Assembly: GCF_002934665.1 (NCBI RefSeq)
Contig: NZ_NIRS01000006.1
Coordinates: forward strand, 310,001-374,000
Reading direction: 5' to 3'
DNA length: 64,000 nt
DNA from: Pseudomonas laurylsulfatiphila
Lineage (GTDB): Bacteria; Pseudomonadota; Gammaproteobacteria; Pseudomonadales; Pseudomonadaceae
Shown here: in pieces, positions 59,824 to 64,000 of the stretch
Layout of the letters: each line of letters starts with the position of its first letter
Numbering within the stretch: the first letter of the stretch is position 1
Translations under genes and position numbers: made by a program
Notes under the pieces: generated by a model
What the model saw: the letters and a program-made list of their open reading frames with translations, nothing else
What the model was told of the DNA's origin: nothing
Databases searched by the model: none

Positions 59824-62454
59824 TTAGCCGGTGTTACGCAAACCGGCGGCAATCCCCGCGACAGACACCAGCAGGGCCTGTTCTACCGGGCTGCCCTGCG
59901 CCACGTCCTGCACGCGTGAACGGGCCAGCAACTCGGCCTGCAATAGATGAAGCGGGTCGAGGTAGGTGTTGCGCAAGCGGATGAATTCAAGGGTCGCTGG
60001 GCTATGTGCCAGCAGCTGCGACTGCCCGGTCAGGCCGAGGACGATGGAGCACGCCTGCGACAATAGGTCGCGTAAGTGCGCACCCAATGGCAACAGATTC
60101 GGCTCCACCAGACGCTCGTCATAGGACCGGGCAATGTCGGCATCCGCCTTGGCCAGGACCATTTCCAGCATATCGATGCGGGTGCGGAAGAACGGCCATT
60201 GCTCACGCATCTGCCCCAGCAGTTCACCTTCACCCCGCTCCAGTGCCTTGCTCAGGGCAGCTTCCCAACCCAGCCAGGCCGGCAGCATCAGGCGCGTCTG
60301 GGTCCAGCCGAAGATCCACGGAATCGCCCGCAGACTTTCGATCCCCCCGGCCCGGCGCTTGGCCGGGCGACTGCCCAGCGGCAAACGACCGAGTTCCTGT
60401 TCCGGCGTGGATTGGCGGAAATACTCCACGAACTGCGGATTTTCCCGCACCACGGCGCGGTAGGCGCTGACACCGTCTGCGGCCAGTTCGTCCATCAAAT
60501 GACGCCACTCAGCCGTTGGTGGCGGCGGCGGCAGCAAGGTCGCCTCAAGCACGGCGGCCAGGTACAGGTTGAGGTTTTGCTCGGCGATGTCCGGCAGGCC
60601 GAATTTGAATCGAATCATTTCACCCTGTTCGGTGGTGCGGAAGCGCCCCGCCACCGAACCCGGCGGCTGCGACAGGATCGCCGCATGGGCCGGACCGCCG
60701 CCACGCCCCACGGTGCCGCCACGACCGTGGAATAGCAGCAGCTCCACTTGCTGCGCACGGCAGATATCCACCAGTCGCTCCTGCGCCCGGTACTGCGCCC
60801 AGGCCGCCGCGGTGGTGCCGGCGTCCTTGGCCGAATCGGAATAGCCGATCATCACTTCCTGCGGCCCTTGCAGGCGCGAGCGATAGCCCGGCAACAGCAG
60901 CAGCTTCTCTATCACCGGGCCGGCGTTATCGAGGTCGGCCAGGGTTTCGAACAGCGGCACCACGCGCATCGGCCGCAGCACGCCGGATTCCTTGAGCAAC
61001 AATTGCACCGCCAGCACATCGGAAGCGGCACCGGCCATCGAGATCACATAGGAACCGAGGGACGCCCCCGGTGCAGCGGCGATTTCCCGGCAGGTCGCCA
61101 GCACTTCGGCGGTATCGGCGGAGGGTTTGAAGTACGCCGGCAGCAACGGCCGGCGGTTATTCAGTTCACGCATCAGGAAGGCGATGCGTTCTTCCTCGCT
61201 CCAGTCCTCGTAGCGCCCCAGGCCGAGGTAGTCGGTGATTTCCGTCATGGCAGCGGTGTGTCGCGACGAATCCTGGCGCACATCCAGACGAACCAGGAAC
61301 AGGCCAAAGGTCACCGCCCGGCGCAGGCAGTCGAGCAACGGCCCGTCGGCGATCACGCCCATGCCGCACTCGTGCAACGAGTGGTAGCACAGCTCCAGCG
61401 GGTCGAGCAGTTCGCGGTTGTTTTGCAGGACGTCTGACGGTGCCGGCGTGGGCGTCGTCAACGAGGTGTGCGCCCAGTTGCGCGTCGCCCGCAGGCGTTC
61501 GCGCAGCTGTTTGAGCACTGCCCGGTAAGGTTCGGCGCTGTCACCCGCCTTGGCCTTCAATTCATCGCTGGCCTGCTGCATCGACAGTTCAGCCGCCAGG
61601 TGATCGACATCGCGCAGGTACAGATCTGCCGCCATCCAGCGCGCCAACAGTAAAACCTCTCGGGTAACCGCCGCCGTCACATTGGGGTTGCCGTCGCGGT
61701 CGCCGCCCATCCACGAGGCAAAGCGAATCGGCGCCGCCTCCAGTGGCAAGCGCAGGCCGGTGGCGGCATGCAGGGCCTGGTCGGCCTTGCGCAGGTAATT
61801 GGGAATGGCCTGCCACAGCGAATGCTCGATCACCGCGAAACCCCACTTGGCTTCGTCCACCGGTGTCGGACGCGTGCGGCGGATTTCCTCGGTGTGCCAG
61901 GCTTCGGCGATCAGGCGCTGCAAGGTGGTTTTGATCTGCTCGCGCTCGGCACGGGTCAGGTCGCGGTGATCCTGCGCCGCCAGTTGCGCGGCGATGGCGT
62001 CGTACTTCTGAATCAGCGTGCGGCGCGCGACTTCGGTCGGGTGCGCGGTCAGCACCAGTTCAATCTCCAGTCGCCCCAATTGCCGGGCCAGTGCGTCGGC
62101 ACCATGACCCTCGGCGCGCAGGCGAGCGAGCAATTCGGGCAACACCCGGGCTTCGAACGGCGCCTGTTGAGACTCCTCCCGACGGTGAATCAACTGGTAT
62201 TGCTCGGCGATATTGGCCAGGTTGAGAAACTGGTTGAAGGCCCGCGCTACCGGCAACAGTTCGTCTTCGGTCAACTGGTTGAGGCTGGCGCTGAGCTCGG
62301 CGTCCATGGAGCCGCGCCGGTCCGCCTTGGCGCCCTTGCGGATCTGCTCGATCTTGTCGAGAAAACCATCGCCATATTGCTCACGAATGGTGTTGCCCAA
62401 CAGCTCACCCAACAGGTGAACGTCCTCGCGCAAGCGTGCATCAATATCGGTCAT
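59824..62454 (-). CDS. ppc: Phosphoenolpyruvate carboxylase
   Basis: Anaplerotic enzyme carboxylating PEP with bicarbonate to oxaloacetate. 876 residues. The catalytic His lies in LVLTAHPTEVARRT, and the second signature with the catalytic Lys in IGYSDSAKDAGTTAAAWA. The glycine-rich loop is FHGRGGTVGRGGGP, and the conserved C-terminal end is GIAAGLRNTG. The start MTDIDARLREDVHLLG is normal; 25 codons of open frame upstream are not Ppc-like. It is divergent from the small gene at 62656 across a 201-base gap. Confidence 0.97.
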   Translation of the reverse strand: MTDIDARLREDVHLLGELLGNTIREQYGDGFLDKIEQIRKGAKADRRGSMDAELSASLNQLTEDELLPVARAFNQFLNLANIAEQYQLIHRREESQQAPFEARVLPELLARLRAEGHGADALARQLGRLEIELVLTAHPTEVARRTLIQKYDAIAAQLAAQDHRDLTRAEREQIKTTLQRLIAEAWHTEEIRRTRPTPVDEAKWGFAVIEHSLWQAIPNYLRKADQALHAATGLRLPLEAAPIRFASWMGGDRDGNPNVTAAVTREVLLLARWMAADLYLRDVDHLAAELSMQQASDELKAKAGDSAEPYRAVLKQLRERLRATRNWAHTSLTTPTPAPSDVLQNNRELLDPLELCYHSLHECGMGVIADGPLLDCLRRAVTFGLFLVRLDVRQDSSRHTAAMTEITDYLGLGRYEDWSEEERIAFLMRELNNRRPLLPAYFKPSADTAEVLATCREIAAAPGASLGSYVISMAGAASDVLAVQLLLKESGVLRPMRVVPLFETLADLDNAGPVIEKLLLLPGYRSRLQGPQEVMIGYSDSAKDAGTTAAAWAQYRAQERLVDICRAQQVELLLFHGRGGTVGRGGGPAHAAILSQPPGSVAGRFRTTEQGEMIRFKFGLPDIAEQNLNLYLAAVLEATLLPPPPPTAEWRHLMDELAADGVSAYRAVVRENPQFVEYFRQSTPEQELGRLPLGSRPAKRRAGGIESLRAIPWIFGWTQTRLMLPAWLGWEAALSKALERGEGELLGQMREQWPFFRTRIDMLEMVLAKADADIARSYDERLVEPNLLPLGAHLRDLLSQACSIVLGLTGQSQLLAHSPATLEFIRLRNTYLDPLHLLQAELLARSRVQDVAQGSPVEQALLVSVAGIAAGLRNTG

Positions 62455-62655
62455 CAGCAGGTCTCCAGCAAAAAATCCGGGCGGCTTGGAACCTAGAGAG
62501 TGCCGCCCCAGACAGGTTCTTACAAGCAAGACGACGAAGGGCCTTCAAACCTTGCCTGTTGAAGCTAGTCTGAAGATAAGCCGTACAACGGCTGTCGCCG
62601 GCCAATGCCGGACACTCACCCTGCCCGCCACGAGCGGTCGCGCCATGAGGTCAAT

Positions 62656-63000
62656 ATGAAAATCCGCGAGCTTGCCCACCACTGGGAAGAAAACGCCAAG
62701 GGTCGCCTGACCGACACCGGCTACTCAATTCATCTGGATGTGGAGTCCGCCGCACGGCTGGCCGCGCTCGTCGAGATGTACCCCAAGCGGCATCCCGAAG
62801 AACTGCTCGGCGATCTGATCGGCGCCGCGCTCGAAGAGCTGGAAAGAAGCTTCCCGTACGTCAAAGGCTCGACCGTGGTCGCCACTGACGAAGAAGGTGA
62901 TCCGCTGTACGAAGACATCGGGCCGACCCCGCGTTTTCTGGCGCTGTCGCGTCGGCATCTGCACGATTTGTCGATGCCGGACGACAAACAGAAACACTGA
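62656..63000 (+). CDS. Small protein with possible ribbon-helix-helix fold
   Basis: 114 residues starting MKIRELAHHWEENAKGRLTD. Residues ~26-62 read as a strand followed by two helices (YSIHLDVESAARLAALVE, then RHPEELLGDLIGAALEELER), the order of ribbon-helix-helix DNA-binding proteins. This is a visual judgement only. The C-terminal part is acidic then basic (PDDKQKH). I cannot give a function. It is transcribed away from ppc; I recall a hypothetical gene in the same place in P. aeruginosa. Confidence 0.7.
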   Translation: MKIRELAHHWEENAKGRLTDTGYSIHLDVESAARLAALVEMYPKRHPEELLGDLIGAALEELERSFPYVKGSTVVATDEEGDPLYEDIGPTPRFLALSRRHLHDLSMPDDKQKH

Positions 63001-63023
63001 TTCCTTGCCCGCACGCCTCCCTG

Positions 63024-63123
63024 TGCAGGAGCGATCCTGCTCGCGATGGTCGTTAACGAAACCGCGTGATGACTGAGTAAACGCGGCGTAGTGAAGTCCA
63101 TCGCGAGCAGGCTCGTTCCTGCA
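63024..63123. repeat. Degenerate REP pair
   Basis: TGCAGGAGCGATCCTGCTCG and an inverse ending CGAGCAGGCTCGTTCCTGCA, about 100 bases. Point differences in both arms mark it as older than the other pairs. It takes up part of the 315-base gap 63001-63315. The rest has AT-rich sequence from 63150 to 63210 that probably holds the promoter of the next gene. Confidence 0.75.
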
Positions 63124-63315
63124 ATTATGCGATTTAGAGCCCTGTCGACTCGGTCATAGTTTTTTCGATAGCAGGCTAAATTCTCTGAACTTTCAAAAAA
63201 AGCCTCGGGTCAACCCAAGTAACCACGCCTGGGACGAGCGTTTCAAAACACCCCGCAATTGATGGCTTCAGCGCCCTGCCCAGGATGGATTCAATGCTTT
63301 TCAGGAGTTAGCCCA

Positions 63316-63729
63316 ATGGAGTTGAAGACCATGAAAACCCGAACCGGCACATCCTCGTTCACTCATTCGCGCGGCCTCCAGCTGGCGGCGCTGGCCCTTG
63401 GCAGCAGCCTGATCCTGGCCGGTTGCGCCGGTAACCCGCCGACCGAGCAGTACGCGGTGACCCAATCGGCCGTCAACGACGCCGTGAGCGCCGGCGGCAC
63501 CGAGTTCGCCGCTGTGGAAATGAAGTCGGCCCAGGACAAGCTCAAGCAAGCCGAAATCGCCATGCACGACAAAAAATATGACCAGGCCCGGATGCTCGCC
63601 GAACAGGCCGAGTGGGACGCTCGTGTCGCAGAGCGCAAGGCCCAGGCGATGAAGGCCGAACAATCCGTGAAGGACGCGCAGAAAGGCGTTCAGGAATTGC
63701 GTCAGGAAAGCCAGCGCACCGTTCAGTAA
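63316..63729 (+). CDS. DUF4398 lipoprotein
   Basis: Probable envelope lipoprotein. A long n-region and hydrophobic stretch lead to the lipobox ILAGC with Cys at about residue 36 from the start chosen here (MELKTMKTRTG), which has AGGAG nine bases upstream; MKTRTG five codons later is an alternative. The mature part is a charged helical DUF4398 domain (KSAQDKLKQAEIAMHDKKYD; AERKAQAMKAEQSVKDAQKG), likely coiled coil. It is 45 bases upstream of a second gene of the same type, making a small operon. Confidence 0.85.
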   Translation: MELKTMKTRTGTSSFTHSRGLQLAALALGSSLILAGCAGNPPTEQYAVTQSAVNDAVSAGGTEFAAVEMKSAQDKLKQAEIAMHDKKYDQARMLAEQAEWDARVAERKAQAMKAEQSVKDAQKGVQELRQESQRTVQ

Positions 63730-63774
63730 GCGGCGCGGCACCACGCATTCCCACTCGACTAAAAGGACGAAATC

Positions 63775-64000
63775 ATGAAACACAATCAACTGATGATCCC
63801 TGCCCTGCTGGCTGCCACCGTAGCCCTGGCGGCCTGCTCCACGCCGCCCAACGCCAACCTCGAGCAGGCCCGCACCAACTACACCGGCCTGCAAGCCGAC
63901 CCGCAGGCCAGCAAAGTGGCAGCCCTGGAAACCAAGGAAGCCAGCGATTATCTGGACAAGGCCGACCAGGCCTACAGGGACAAGCAGGACGCAGCCAAGG
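63775..64000 (+). CDS. DUF4398 lipoprotein, probable OmpA-family (LptF-like), N-terminal part
   Basis: Starts MKHNQLMIPALLAATVALAA with the lipobox LAAC at residues 18-21 and a ribosome site AAAAGGACG. After Cys21 comes a helical DUF4398-type stretch (SKVAALETKEASDYLDKADQ). The gene runs past the window end, so the C-terminal OmpA peptidoglycan-binding domain I expect from the P. aeruginosa lptF neighbourhood is not visible. That name is therefore an inference from context. Confidence 0.75.
   Translation, partial: MKHNQLMIPALLAATVALAACSTPPNANLEQARTNYTGLQADPQASKVAALETKEASDYLDKADQAYRDKQDAAK

Overview
The window is a chromosomal segment of a Pseudomonas of the fluorescens group. This rests on the high-GC coding, the protein sequences, the gene order, and many intergenic palindromes of the GAGCNNGCTCGC type. 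I recognise the gene order as that of the P. aeruginosa PAO1 region from eno to ppc and lptF, but that comparison is from memory. No rRNA or tRNA gene and no CRISPR array was seen.

Region 1 (1-24.1 kb, minus strand) is a dense housekeeping block. In order of transcription: rpsB-tsf (translation); pyrH-frr-uppS-cdsA-dxr-rseP-bamA-skp-lpxD-fabZ-lpxA-lpxB-rnhB (UMP kinase, ribosome recycling, isoprenoid and phospholipid precursors, envelope-stress protease, outer-membrane assembly, lipid A synthesis); dnaE; accA; tilS; pyrG-kdsA-eno, with eno cut by the window edge. Many junctions overlap by 1-4 bases. A 162-bp MITE-like inverted element sits between fabZ and lpxD.

Region 2 (24.1-36 kb) starts with divergent map-glnD, then the lysine/diaminopimelate genes dapC and dapD with a yffB-type thioredoxin-fold gene, and the sulfur-transfer pair csdA-csdE followed by tcdA. 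An AT-rich metzincin-type metalloprotease gene and a CPA1 Na+/H+ antiporter interrupt the dap genes. The metalloprotease is the best candidate for transferred DNA.

Region 3 (36.8-47.2 kb) carries ndvB (a GH17-GT2 beta-glucan synthase), dapE-rlmA, a small unknown gene, a cold-shock protein, plsB, two tandem YbaY-like genes (the first broken by an in-frame stop), a DUF4197 protein and a DUF6124-type small protein.

Region 4 (47.2-49.3 kb) is mobile and repetitive. Three REPs lie in a 71-bp periodic array. They are followed by a highly structured interspersed repeat, which is split by an intact IS110-family (IS1111-like) element. The empty target site can be rebuilt from the two flanks.

Region 5 (49.3-64 kb) holds the mexK-mexJ efflux operon with divergent repressor mexL and a palindromic operator between them. 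Then come rsmJ, an unknown protein with an internal duplication, a PEP-mutase/isocitrate-lyase-family enzyme, a DUF72 protein, tsaB, adk, ppc, a small possible ribbon-helix-helix protein, and two DUF4398 lipoprotein genes. The last of these runs off the window.
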